DNA of 6,145 bases from an uncultured Porphyromonadaceae bacterium (GTDB taxonomy: Bacteria > Bacteroidota > Bacteroidia > Bacteroidales > Paludibacteraceae): the NCBI GenBank assembly GCA_937898265.1, contig CALEJM010000258.1:1-6145 (forward strand), given 5' to 3'. The translations under genes were made by a program, and so were the position numbers. Of this stretch, positions 1 through 6,096 are shown one piece after another (positions within the stretch are counted from its first letter, which is position 1; every line of letters starts with the position of its first letter). The notes under the pieces were generated by a model that saw only the letters and a list, made by a program, of their open reading frames with translations, was not told the origin of the DNA and did not search any database.

Positions 1-337
1 CAGAAAAGGCGAGTGTGGCAGCAATCTCGGCGGTCATCTGACGCTTCGTCTGCGAGATGGTACCAAAATCCTGACTGCCCGACACGTCGACCAGCAGCAT
101 TACTGTCAGTTCACGCTCTTCTTCATACGCCTTCACATAAGGCTTGCTGAAGCGGGCAGTCACATTCCAGTCAATGTCGCGGATATCGTCGCCGTACTGG
201 TATTCACGGACTTCGGAAAAAGCCATTCCCCTACCCTTGAAGGCTGAGTGGTACTCTCCGGCAAACACATTGTTAGAGAGTCCCCTGGTCTTTATCTCAA
301 TCTTCCTTACCTGCTGTAATAGTTCCTGAGTATTCAC
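1..337 (-). CDS. DUF58 domain protein, 5' part (runs off the left edge)
   Basis: The first 112 codons of a DUF58 family protein are present; the rest lies beyond position 1. Visible landmarks are the DUF58 core GDDIRDIDW followed by AR (residues about 49-62) and the start of a von Willebrand A-like fold with a MIDAS-type DVSGS (residues 84-88). Such proteins are encoded beside MoxR ATPases in Bacteroidetes, usually ahead of Bat (aerotolerance) genes, and are thought to act with MoxR in assembling or activating envelope or metal-dependent proteins; the exact substrate is unknown. The start is GTG at 335-337. An in-frame TAA lies two codons upstream (341-343), so no longer form is possible, and the next ATG (residue 38) would delete conserved sequence. 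No Shine-Dalgarno is visible. It lies 34 bases behind moxR and is probably co-transcribed with it. Confidence 0.9.
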   Translation of the reverse strand, partial: MNTQELLQQVRKIEIKTRGLSNNVFAGEYHSAFKGRGMAFSEVREYQYGDDIRDIDWNVTARFSKPYVKAYEEERELTVMLLVDVSGSQDFGTISQTKRQMTAEIAATLAFS

Positions 338-371
338 GTATTAACAAATTCCAGTTTTAGACTACCAACCA

Positions 372-1367
372 TCAAGGCACTTCCACCTTATTGAGAATCT
401 TGCTTACGATTTCCTCTGAGCTGACATTGCTTGCCTCTGCCTCGTATGTGAGACCGATACGATGGCGGAGCACGTCATGAGCAACGGCCCTTACATCTTC
501 TGGAATCACATATCCACGGTGCTTGATGAACGCGTAGGCACGTGAAGCGAGTGCGAGGTTGATACTTGCACGAGGAGAGCCTCCGAATGAAATCAGTCCC
601 TTGAGGTCTCTCAGGCTGTACTTCTCTGGATATCTTGTAGCAAATACGATGTCAGCAATATATTGTTCGATTTTCTCGTCGAGATAAACCTCGCGAACGA
701 TTTCGCGTGCTTTCTCGATGTCTTCAAGTTTCAAGACAGGACGCACGGTGTCGAAGTCGGCAGAGATATTTTGACGAAGGATACGTTGTTCTTCCTCTTT
801 CTTAGGATAGTCGATAACGACTTTCATCATGAAACGGTCGACCTGTGCCTCAGGGAGTGGATAGGTACCTTCCTGCTCGATAGGGTTTTGTGTGGCGAGC
901 ACGAGGAATGGGGTAGGCAGTTTGAAGGTCTCCTCGCCGATGGTTACCTGACGCTCTTGCATGGCCTCAAGCAAGGCACTCTGCACTTTGGCAGGGGCGC
1001 GGTTGATCTCGTCGGCCAGCACGAAGTTGGCAAACACAGGACCTTTCTTAACGCTGAATTCCTCGCGTTTCTGGCTGTAGATCATCGTACCGATGACGTC
1101 GGCAGGCAAGAGGTCCGGCGTAAACTGGATGCGACGGAAGTCGGCCTGCACCAGTTGGGCGAGGGTTTTGATGGCGAGTGTTTTTGCCAAGCCAGGCACA
1201 CCTTCCAGGAGGATGTGACCGTCTGCCAAAAGACCTACCAACAGCGATTCTACCAAGTGTTTTTGTCCAACAATGGTTTGATTCATACCCATTATCAAGG
1301 TATCCACGAACGCGCTATTACGCTCGATACGTTCATTTAACTCATGAATATCAATCGTTTGACTCAT
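372..1367 (-). CDS. MoxR family AAA+ ATPase
   Basis: This complete 331-residue protein has the normal length for the MoxR family. It shows a Walker A motif GVPGLAKT (residues 56-63), a Walker B motif ending in DE (119-120) and followed by INRAP, a sensor 1 region ATQNP (158-162), the EAQVDRF stretch typical of MoxR (173-179), and a sensor 2-like GGSPRA (262-267) in the C-terminal lid. MoxR ATPases are cytoplasmic, chaperone-like hexamers that work with DUF58 and VWA-domain partners, and the next gene downstream encodes such a DUF58 protein. The start ATG is preceded by a sequence without Shine-Dalgarno, as is usual in Bacteroidetes, and a predicted promoter lies about 50-80 bases upstream. 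The family call is firm; the client of this particular copy cannot be read from the sequence. Confidence 0.95.
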   Translation of the reverse strand: MSQTIDIHELNERIERNSAFVDTLIMGMNQTIVGQKHLVESLLVGLLADGHILLEGVPGLAKTLAIKTLAQLVQADFRRIQFTPDLLPADVIGTMIYSQKREEFSVKKGPVFANFVLADEINRAPAKVQSALLEAMQERQVTIGEETFKLPTPFLVLATQNPIEQEGTYPLPEAQVDRFMMKVVIDYPKKEEEQRILRQNISADFDTVRPVLKLEDIEKAREIVREVYLDEKIEQYIADIVFATRYPEKYSLRDLKGLISFGGSPRASINLALASRAYAFIKHRGYVIPEDVRAVAHDVLRHRIGLTYEAEASNVSSEEIVSKILNKVEVP

Positions 1368-1417
1368 AGTTAGTGTATGTTTTGAACTATATATTAGAAC
1401 TATTTTTTACAACAATG

Positions 1418-1449
1418 CAAAAATACACGATTTGTTAATATCAACCAAA
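1418..1449 (-). promoter_or_regulatory. Predicted Bacteroidetes-type promoter for the moxR-DUF58 operon
   Basis: On the minus strand a TTTG (1446-1449) is followed after 20 bases by TATTTTTG (1418-1425), which fits the Bacteroidetes consensus of a -33 TTTG and a -7 TAnnTTTG. Transcription would begin near 1411 and leave a leader of roughly 45 bases before the moxR ATG. The box lies in an AT-rich 152-base gap (1368-1519), the only sizeable intergenic space in the Bacteroidales part. This is a match by eye to a short consensus in AT-rich DNA. Confidence 0.55.
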
Positions 1450-1460
1450 TTTTTGGTGGA
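1441..1460. repeat. Imperfect palindrome overlapping the moxR -33 box
   Basis: The 20-base stretch TCAACCAAATTTTTGGTGGA has two 9-base arms, eight of nine positions pairing, around a TT centre; the inner ACCAAA/TTTGGT arms are perfect. It covers the predicted -33 element of the moxR promoter, where a repressor or activator could bind. No T-tract follows the stem on either strand in the way a terminator would need. A short AT-rich palindrome can arise by chance. Confidence 0.35.
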
Positions 1461-1519
1461 TTTTTTTGTTTCGCGATTTAATTTAACACAATAAAACAGT
1501 AGAGCACCCATTGGTTGGG

Positions 1520-3016
1520 TTATCGTTTAACATAGAAATCGCCTAACCTTTTAACATAGTCGAGGCAAGCTGAATCGTTGACATCAATCAGTTCGTCGGC
1601 CAGTTTCGGGATGCGAATCTGCTGTCCTACAAGCAGTTTATTTGGGTGGGAGAGTACGTCTTGGTTGGCTTCGAAGATGTAGACCCAGAAGAATTTATGT
1701 CCGTAATACTGTTGGGCGAGGGTGACGAGTCGGTCCTCTGGCGTAACGGTTCGCGTAGCCACAAAGACATCATACTTACGTGGTTTGTCCAGCACCTCGT
1801 GACCCATCTCAGGTGGGAAGAAGTAGGTGGAGTCGTAGACCACCTCAACAGGCTCTTCGACTTTCACGGTGTCGACCACCACTGGCTCTTCAACCACTGC
1901 GGTCAACTCCTCCTGACTTGGTTTGAGGAATGCGAACAGCTCAGGCTGAGTGAGATAGAGATAGCCGCAAGCGCCAAGCAGCGCTACAACGACCAGGCAA
2001 CCGACCAACCAACCTATCCAGCGGCGACGGGCGCGTGGAGCGGCAACCACAGGTGTTGATGCTTCCGATTTCTGCTCAACGGGTTGAGGCTCGGCAGCCA
2101 CCACAGGTTGAGGTTCGTCCGCCTTCTCTTCGGTTTCTACGATTGAATCGGCTGCCACAGGTTGCTCCTCCGCCTCCACAGTGGACTGCTCCTCGGCAGG
2201 AGTATCCACCAAAGCGGCAGGCTGCACTTCGGCAGCGTCGGAGATTTCCGTTTCCAGCGGCTGAACAGATTCCGTGACTGTCTCCTTCGGTTCGGCGGCA
2301 ACGGGTTCCGATTCCATCTCGGCTGCCGCCGTTTCTACAATCGGCTCGACATTATCGGCAGACTCGGCGACAATCGGTTCCTCCGAGTCAGATTCTACAA
2401 TTTCAGTCTGCGGTTCGGCAACTTCCACGACGGTTTGCTCCTCAACAGATTCCGTTTGCAACGCTTCGGCAGTCTTTTGAGTTTCCGTCTCGTCTTTTGA
2501 TTCAACGGTTTGCGAAACTGCGTCGCCCCCTTCCGTTTCTGCAGCTACGCCCAAGATATCATCAAGGAGCGATTTCACTTCGGTAGCTTGCTCGTTGAGG
2601 TGCTGCATCGGCAGTTCGTAGTCTTGGTCGGCAGCGGTAGCATCCACCATTTCGTGGTCTAGTTCCTCCGCAACGGCTGCCACCACAGGGGCATCGCCCG
2701 GCAGTTCAACAGCCTCGAGATGAGCGAGCGGCTCGTTGATTTTATCGCCCCACGAGTTGTCGGGGACGAACGAGATTTTATAGTGTCCGGCAATCTCCAT
2801 CTCCTCGCCGCTGCGCACGTTGACGCTCTTGCGAGGGGCGTGCCACACCAGCTTAAAGGTGCCGATGTCGTTCACTTTGACCACCTTATCTCGCAGCAGT
2901 GCCTCTTCAAAAACCTCTTGGAAAGCCTCTATAAAAGCAGTTGAAGCCGCTGCCGACACACCTAAATGCGTCGCCATCGACCTCACAAGTTCTTTGGTAT
3001 TGATTTTCTCACTCAT
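1520..3016 (-). CDS. HU-domain / transmembrane / LysM protein, predicted single-pass membrane protein
   Basis: The protein has 498 residues from the ATG at 3014-3016. A TTG three codons upstream is possible, but the ATG gives a conventional HU N-terminus. Residues 4-92 form an HU/IHF-like DNA-binding fold, including VNDIGTFKL and a basic APRKSVNVRSGE arm. Residues about 95-325 are a long acidic linker rich in E, V, A and P, probably disordered. A basic cluster RARRR (328-332) precedes one hydrophobic helix (333-355). Residues about 414-472 form a LysM-like domain ending LLVGQQIRIPKL, a peptidoglycan-binding module. By the positive-inside rule the HU head is cytoplasmic and the LysM tail periplasmic. 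The inferred role is to link DNA to the cell wall, or to sense the wall and signal to DNA; neither is established. It overlaps the preceding small HU gene by 8 bases, implying translational coupling, and no Shine-Dalgarno is seen. Confidence 0.88.
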   Translation of the reverse strand: MSEKINTKELVRSMATHLGVSAAASTAFIEAFQEVFEEALLRDKVVKVNDIGTFKLVWHAPRKSVNVRSGEEMEIAGHYKISFVPDNSWGDKINEPLAHLEAVELPGDAPVVAAVAEELDHEMVDATAADQDYELPMQHLNEQATEVKSLLDDILGVAAETEGGDAVSQTVESKDETETQKTAEALQTESVEEQTVVEVAEPQTEIVESDSEEPIVAESADNVEPIVETAAAEMESEPVAAEPKETVTESVQPLETEISDAAEVQPAALVDTPAEEQSTVEAEEQPVAADSIVETEEKADEPQPVVAAEPQPVEQKSEASTPVVAAPRARRRWIGWLVGCLVVVALLGACGYLYLTQPELFAFLKPSQEELTAVVEEPVVVDTVKVEEPVEVVYDSTYFFPPEMGHEVLDKPRKYDVFVATRTVTPEDRLVTLAQQYYGHKFFWVYIFEANQDVLSHPNKLLVGQQIRIPKLADELIDVNDSACLDYVKRLGDFYVKR

Positions 3017-3299
3017 TCGATTCAAGCTTTTTTACTTTAGACTTAAAGGTTGAAGTAGGCACAAAGTTAAGCACCATCTTAGGGGGCACCAAGAGGCGCT
3101 TCTTGGTTTTTGGACTCACAGAGAGTCGCTGTTCACGCATCTTGACATCGAAACTGCCAATATTCAGGAAGTTAACCGACTGTTCTATCGTCAGTCCTTT
3201 CTGCACTTCTTCAACATAGACACCAAGCAAGCCTGCAGCCTCCTTTTGGGTGACCTGCATCTTCTCTGCCAATGCTACAACCAACTCTTTGTTATTCAT
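3009..3299 (-). CDS. Small HU/IHF-like DNA-binding protein
   Basis: This complete 96-residue protein has the normal length for HU. The helical N-terminal half (NNKELVVALAEKMQVTQKEA) matches the HU dimer core. It is followed by the conserved NIGSF turn (residues 47-51), a basic arm region containing SPKTKKR, and a VPPKMVLNFVP strand matching the IPA...FxPG end of HU. The usual arm tip NPxTG is altered to SPKTKK, so DNA affinity or bending may differ from canonical HU. The role is inferred to be nucleoid binding, perhaps as a dimer with the HU head of the next gene. It begins 15 bases after rimO ends, behind an A-rich leader without Shine-Dalgarno, and its stop codon lies inside the start of the HU-LysM gene. 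It is probably part of the ftsY-rimO operon. Confidence 0.88.
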   Translation of the reverse strand: MNNKELVVALAEKMQVTQKEAAGLLGVYVEEVQKGLTIEQSVNFLNIGSFDVKMREQRLSVSPKTKKRLLVPPKMVLNFVPTSTFKSKVKKLESNE

Positions 3300-3314
3300 A
3301 TTGTTTACTTTGTT

Positions 3315-4616
3315 TTATTTGACAACGTGACCATAGAGATCGAAGGTGTCGGCCTCCGTCACCTCTACGGTGTAGAACTGTCCGATTCGGAGACGTCCCT
3401 CTTCGCGACGAATCAGCACTTCGCCGTCAACCTCCGGAGAGTCAAACTCCGTTCTGCCGACATAGAAGTCGTCTTCGGCTCTGTCGATGATGACGCGGAA
3501 CTGCTTGCCGACTTTCTCGGCATTGATCTCTGCAGCAATGCGTTCCTGAATGCGCATGATTTCGTCCAAGCGCGCTTGCTTCACATCTTGAGGGATCTCG
3601 TCTTCATAGTTTGCGTAGGCATAAGTGCCCTCTTCGTGAGAGTAGGCAAAGGCACCCATACGCTCAAAGCGAGCCGCTTTCACAAACTGTTTCAACTCCT
3701 CGAAGTCTTGTTCCGTCTCGCCAGGATGACCCACCATGAGGGTGGTTCGCAGATGGATACCCGGCACTTTCTCTCGAATCTCGCGGATGAGGTCGTAGGT
3801 CTCTTCCGACGTGACGTGACGACGCATCTGCTTCAGCATGTGGGTGCTGATATGCTGCAATGCCATGTCGAGGTAGGCGCACACCTTAGGGTTTTCGCGC
3901 ATGACGTCGAGAATATCTTTGGGGAATTGATAAGGATAGGCATAGTGGAGACGGATCCATTCGATGCCGTCAACCTTAGAGATACGCTGCACCAACTCCG
4001 CCAGACGCGACTCGCCATAGAGGTCGCGACCATAGAAGGTGAGGTCTTGCGCCAAGAGCTGAATCTCTTTGACACCTTGTTGAGCAAGATTACGAACCTC
4101 AGCCTCAAGGTCTTCCAACTTTTGCGACTGGTGGGGACCAGTCATCAGCGGAATGGCGCAATAGGAGCAATGGCGGTTGCAGCCCTCGGAGATTTTCACG
4201 TAGGCGTAGTGACTCGGCGTGGTGAGCACACGTTGTGCCATTGCGTCGTTATAGAACGCTTTGCCGAGGTCGCCAAGGAGTTGCGGCCAACTGAATTTTC
4301 CATAGTAGCCGTCCACCTCTGGGAGTTCAGCCTCCAGTTCGCCGCGATAGCGTTCAGAGAGACAACCCATTACATAGAGACGACCAATCTTGCCACGTTT
4401 CTTGGCCTCAACGAGTTCGAGGATTGCATTGATGGATTCCTCTTTAGCGTCGCCGATGAAGCCGCAGGTGTTGACCACCACAATCTCGCCGTCCACGCGG
4501 TGAGGGTCGTGCTTCACCGTGTAGCCGTTGCGCTGAAACTGGAGCAAGAGACGCTCGGAGTCCACCAAGTTTTTGGAGCACCCCAGCGTGATGATATCTA
4601 CTTCGTTCTTTCTCAA
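3315..4616 (-). CDS. rimO: Ribosomal protein S12 methylthiotransferase RimO
   Basis: RimO is a radical SAM enzyme with two iron-sulfur clusters that adds a methylthio group to the beta-carbon of a conserved aspartate of ribosomal protein S12. The 433-residue length fits the family. The N-terminal MTTase domain carries three cluster cysteines: C13 in TLGCSKN, C51 in NTCGF and C85 in MGCLSER. The radical SAM motif C-x3-C-x2-C is C146, C150 and C153. ALQHIS and TLMVGHPGET follow in the barrel, and a C-terminal TRAM domain (about 366-433) binds the S12 substrate. TLGCSKNLVDSE at the N-terminus separates RimO from the tRNA enzyme MiaB. The start is TTG at 4614-4616; an in-frame TAA four codons upstream excludes a longer form. 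Start and stop overlap the preceding ftsY end as TTGA, indicating translational coupling. The ftsY-rimO order is typical of Bacteroidetes. Confidence 0.96.
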   Translation of the reverse strand: MRKNEVDIITLGCSKNLVDSERLLLQFQRNGYTVKHDPHRVDGEIVVVNTCGFIGDAKEESINAILELVEAKKRGKIGRLYVMGCLSERYRGELEAELPEVDGYYGKFSWPQLLGDLGKAFYNDAMAQRVLTTPSHYAYVKISEGCNRHCSYCAIPLMTGPHQSQKLEDLEAEVRNLAQQGVKEIQLLAQDLTFYGRDLYGESRLAELVQRISKVDGIEWIRLHYAYPYQFPKDILDVMRENPKVCAYLDMALQHISTHMLKQMRRHVTSEETYDLIREIREKVPGIHLRTTLMVGHPGETEQDFEELKQFVKAARFERMGAFAYSHEEGTYAYANYEDEIPQDVKQARLDEIMRIQERIAAEINAEKVGKQFRVIIDRAEDDFYVGRTEFDSPEVDGEVLIRREEGRLRIGQFYTVEVTEADTFDLYGHVVK

Positions 4617-5536
4617 TCTTTCAAATTATCTGGGAGCAGCGATTCAACGAACTCGAATTTGTCGAATGGCTGCAAGTCGGTCATTCCTTCACCAAGTCCG
4701 ATATATTTCACCGGAATCTTGAATTGGTCTGAGATGCCAATGACGACGCCACCTTTTGCTGTGCCGTCGAGTTTTGTGACTGCCAAAGATGTGATGTTGG
4801 TCACCTTGCTGAACTGCTTGGCTTGCTCGTAGGCGTTTTGACCTGTGGAGCCGTCCAAGACGAGGAGCACGTCGTTAGGTGCCGATGGGGAGAGGCGACC
4901 CAAGACTTTCGAGATCTTCGAGAGTTCGTTCATGAGGTTGACCTTGTTGTGGAGACGACCGGCGGTGTCCAGGAACACCATGTCGTTGCCGTGCTTGACG
5001 GCGTGTTCCACCGCCGCCTTGGCGATGTCCACGGGATTGGTCTGTCCCATCTGGAAGACGGGGATTCCCAACTGCTCACCCACCACTTCCAGCTGCTTGA
5101 TGGCAGCGGGGCGGTAAATGTCGCAGGCGGCCAGCAGAGGACGCTTGCCGTTGGATTTTTTCATCAGACCGGCCAGCTTGGCACCGTTGGTGGTTTTACC
5201 GGCGCCCTGCAGACCTACCATCATAATGACCGTAGGGGGCTTGGGCGCGATGGTCAGCTTGGCGCTGGAGCCACCCATCAGTTCGGTCAGCTCCTGGTTG
5301 ACGATCTTGATGATCATCTGGGCGGGGGAGAGGGCCTCGAGCACGTCGGTGCCCACGGCCTTTTCCGTCACCTGAGCGATGAACTGTTTGACCACCTTGT
5401 AGCTGACGTCGGCCTCCAGAAGGGCCAGGCGGATCTCACGCATGGCCTCCTTCACGTCGGCTTCGCTCAGCCGACCTTTGCCGCGCAGCTTTTTGAATGC
5501 TGCGGACAGCTTTTCGGAAAGTCCTTCAAATGCCAT
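4613..5536 (-). CDS. ffh/ftsY: Hybrid SRP GTPase: Ffh N-terminal half joined in frame to FtsY C-terminal half (probable chimera)
   Basis: This open frame encodes 307 residues. Residues 1-189 are Firmicutes-like Ffh: the N-domain opening MAFEGLSEKL, the P-loop GLQGAGKTT (108-116), DIYRPAAIKQL (139-149) and TNPVDIAKAAVEHA. From residue 197 it is Bacteroidetes-like FtsY: NKVNLMNELSKI, LLVLDGSTGQNA, the G4 motif TKLDGTAKGG (254-263) and the ending GLGEGMTDLQPFDKFEFVESL. The shared DTAGRLH (190-196) marks the switch. The product has a formally complete NG GTPase but lacks the Ffh M domain that binds signal peptides and SRP RNA, and it lacks the N-terminal part of FtsY. The start is ATG with AAGGAG six bases upstream, three bases after ylxM. 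Separate Ffh and FtsY are essential in bacteria, and GC, translation signals and neighbours all change at the switch. I therefore infer two genes from different organisms joined artificially rather than one functional gene. Confidence 0.9.
   Translation of the reverse strand: MAFEGLSEKLSAAFKKLRGKGRLSEADVKEAMREIRLALLEADVSYKVVKQFIAQVTEKAVGTDVLEALSPAQMIIKIVNQELTELMGGSSAKLTIAPKPPTVIMMVGLQGAGKTTNGAKLAGLMKKSNGKRPLLAACDIYRPAAIKQLEVVGEQLGIPVFQMGQTNPVDIAKAAVEHAVKHGNDMVFLDTAGRLHNKVNLMNELSKISKVLGRLSPSAPNDVLLVLDGSTGQNAYEQAKQFSKVTNITSLAVTKLDGTAKGGVVIGISDQFKIPVKYIGLGEGMTDLQPFDKFEFVESLLPDNLKD
4949..4969 (-). other. Putative chimera breakpoint at the shared DTAGRLH codons
   Basis: These 21 bases encode DTAGRLH, the G3 region common to Ffh and FtsY. 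Upstream residues (GNDMVFL) read as Ffh and downstream residues (NKVNLMNEL) read as Bacteroidetes FtsY, so the join must lie in or very near this block. A short identical stretch between two homologous genes is where a short-read assembler or template switching would join two sequences. Natural recombination at the same block would look identical at this scale. Confidence 0.75.
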
Positions 5537-5539
5537 GGA

Positions 5540-5905
5540 TTACTCCTTCAAAAGGGTGTCTGCGGTGTCCCGGATGCGAAGAGAGGTGATTTCCAGCTCC
5601 TCGTCATCCCGCTGGAGAGCCAGGTCGACCAGATGCTGGGCATCCTCACGCACCTGCTGCAGCTGCTTGGTCATGGAATGGAACCGCTTGATCAGTCCGG
5701 TCTTGTCCTCCAGTTCGGTGAGGGTAGCCTCAGCCCGAACGATGACATCCCGGACGCCCTGGCGCGTGATGTTGTAGTTTTCCGCAATCTCGCCCAGAGA
5801 AAGATCCTCGTTGTAATAGAGGTCGTAGAATTCCTTTTGCCGTTCCGTTAAAATGTCGCCATAAAAATCGAACAGCATCGCCATGCGGTAAGCCTGACTT
5901 TTCAT
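5540..5905 (-). CDS. ylxM: YlxM/p13-like helix-turn-helix protein, SRP-associated
   Basis: This complete 121-residue protein is of the YlxM (UPF0122) family, which is found in Firmicutes directly upstream of ffh, as here. The N-terminal half resembles sigma region 4: LTERQKEFYDLYYNEDLSLGEIA (about residues 19-41) is followed by the recognition-helix stretch NITRQGVRDVI (45-55), and a coiled-coil-like helix continues through residues 60-95. YlxM is reported as an accessory factor of the signal recognition particle, whereas its fold suggests nucleic acid binding; which applies here cannot be read from sequence. The ATG at 5903-5905 has AAGGAGGT eight bases upstream. Another ATG five bases further upstream opens only a two-codon frame. 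ylxM ends three bases before ffh, so the pair is one operon driven from the promoter at 5960-5988. Confidence 0.93.
   Translation of the reverse strand: MKSQAYRMAMLFDFYGDILTERQKEFYDLYYNEDLSLGEIAENYNITRQGVRDVIVRAEATLTELEDKTGLIKRFHSMTKQLQQVREDAQHLVDLALQRDDEELEITSLRIRDTADTLLKE
5543..5548 (-). promoter_or_regulatory. Shine-Dalgarno of the ffh start
   Basis: AAGGAG on the minus strand lies within the last codons of ylxM, six bases before the ffh ATG. It fixes that start and is a canonical Firmicutes signal of a kind missing from the genes left of 4950. Confidence 0.85.
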
Positions 5906-5913
5906 TCCATCCG

Positions 5914-5921
5914 ACCTCCTT
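5914..5921 (-). promoter_or_regulatory. Shine-Dalgarno of ylxM
   Basis: AAGGAGGT is a full match to the 16S anti-Shine-Dalgarno partner and sits eight bases before the ylxM ATG. It decides that start over the out-of-frame ATG at 5908-5910, which is only three bases from the box. Confidence 0.9.
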
Positions 5922-5931
5922 CACACCGTAA

Positions 5932-5953
5932 TGTAAAGCTATCAAACTTTACA
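5932..5953 (-). repeat. Perfect 7-base inverted repeat at the predicted ylxM transcript start
   Basis: On the minus strand TGTAAAG (5947-5953) and CTTTACA (5932-5938) are perfect inverted arms around an 8-base spacer. The predicted start of transcription falls on the outer edge, so the leader would begin with this hairpin, ending ten bases before the ylxM Shine-Dalgarno. It could be an operator at +1 or a stem that stabilises the 5' end of the mRNA. No T-tract follows it, so it is not a terminator. Confidence 0.5.
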
Positions 5954-5959
5954 AGCGGA

Positions 5960-5988
5960 ATTGTAACACAGTCCCCTCTGTTTGTCAA
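5960..5988 (-). promoter_or_regulatory. Sigma-A type promoter of the ylxM-ffh operon
   Basis: The minus strand carries a consensus -35 TTGACA (5983-5988), a 17-base spacer and -10 TACAAT (5960-5965, one mismatch to TATAAT). The TG of an extended -10 stands immediately upstream as TGT. Transcription should begin near 5953 and give a leader of about 48 bases before ylxM. Spacing and consensus are close to ideal for a housekeeping promoter in a Firmicute. Confidence 0.88.
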
Positions 5989-6012
5989 GTCAAATTCCTT
6001 CACACTACAAGC

Positions 6013-6045
6013 CCTTGTGTTTGGTATATTTTCCAACACACAAGG
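6013..6045. repeat. Dyad between the two outward-facing promoters
   Basis: CCTTGTGT (6013-6020) pairs with ACACAAGG (6038-6045). The inner TTGG (6021-6024) pairs with CCAA (6033-6036) after one bulged C at 6037, leaving an 8-base AT-rich loop. It lies 24 bases upstream of the ylxM -35 and about 50 bases upstream of the rightward -35. No T-tract follows the stem on either strand, so it is more likely a protein-binding site or a chance dyad than a terminator. Confidence 0.4.
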
Positions 6046-6096
6046 AAAAAATGGAGGAGAACCGGGGGAAAACCCGCCCCGGACGGGTGCGGACTC

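Noticed and set aside
663..1340. A 225-codon plus-strand open frame opposite moxR
   Set aside because: It lies wholly inside a clear MoxR gene and has no recognisable family features.
1506..1520. Small hairpin ACCCA-N5-TGGGT just after the HU-LysM stop, as a terminator
   Set aside because: The stem is only 5 bases and the nearest T-rich run is about eight bases further on, so it is too weak to call a rho-independent terminator.
2030..2720. Repetitive acidic stretch considered as a nucleotide repeat array
   Set aside because: The E/V/A/P bias gives recurring codons but no regular repeat unit or constant period, so it is low-complexity coding sequence.
3246..4832. A 528-codon open frame on the plus strand opposite rimO
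   Set aside because: It is an antisense shadow of rimO and the ftsY end, shows no recognisable domain, and overlaps well-supported conserved genes over its whole length.
4823..5851. A 342-codon plus-strand open frame opposite ffh and ylxM
   Set aside because: It is a GC-driven mirror of the ffh and ylxM frames, rich in H, L and G, with no known motif. It also crosses the suspected join.
5918..6005. CCTTCACAC occurring twice (5918-5926 and 5997-6005)
   Set aside because: Two nine-base copies 79 bases apart, one of which includes the ylxM Shine-Dalgarno, can be chance and match no known operator layout.
6073..6089. Hairpin ACCCG-N7-CGGGT followed by TTT on the minus strand, as a terminator of a gene to the right
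   Set aside because: It has a 5-base stem and only a very short T run, and a rightward promoter starts 8 bases beyond it, which argues against a gene ending there.
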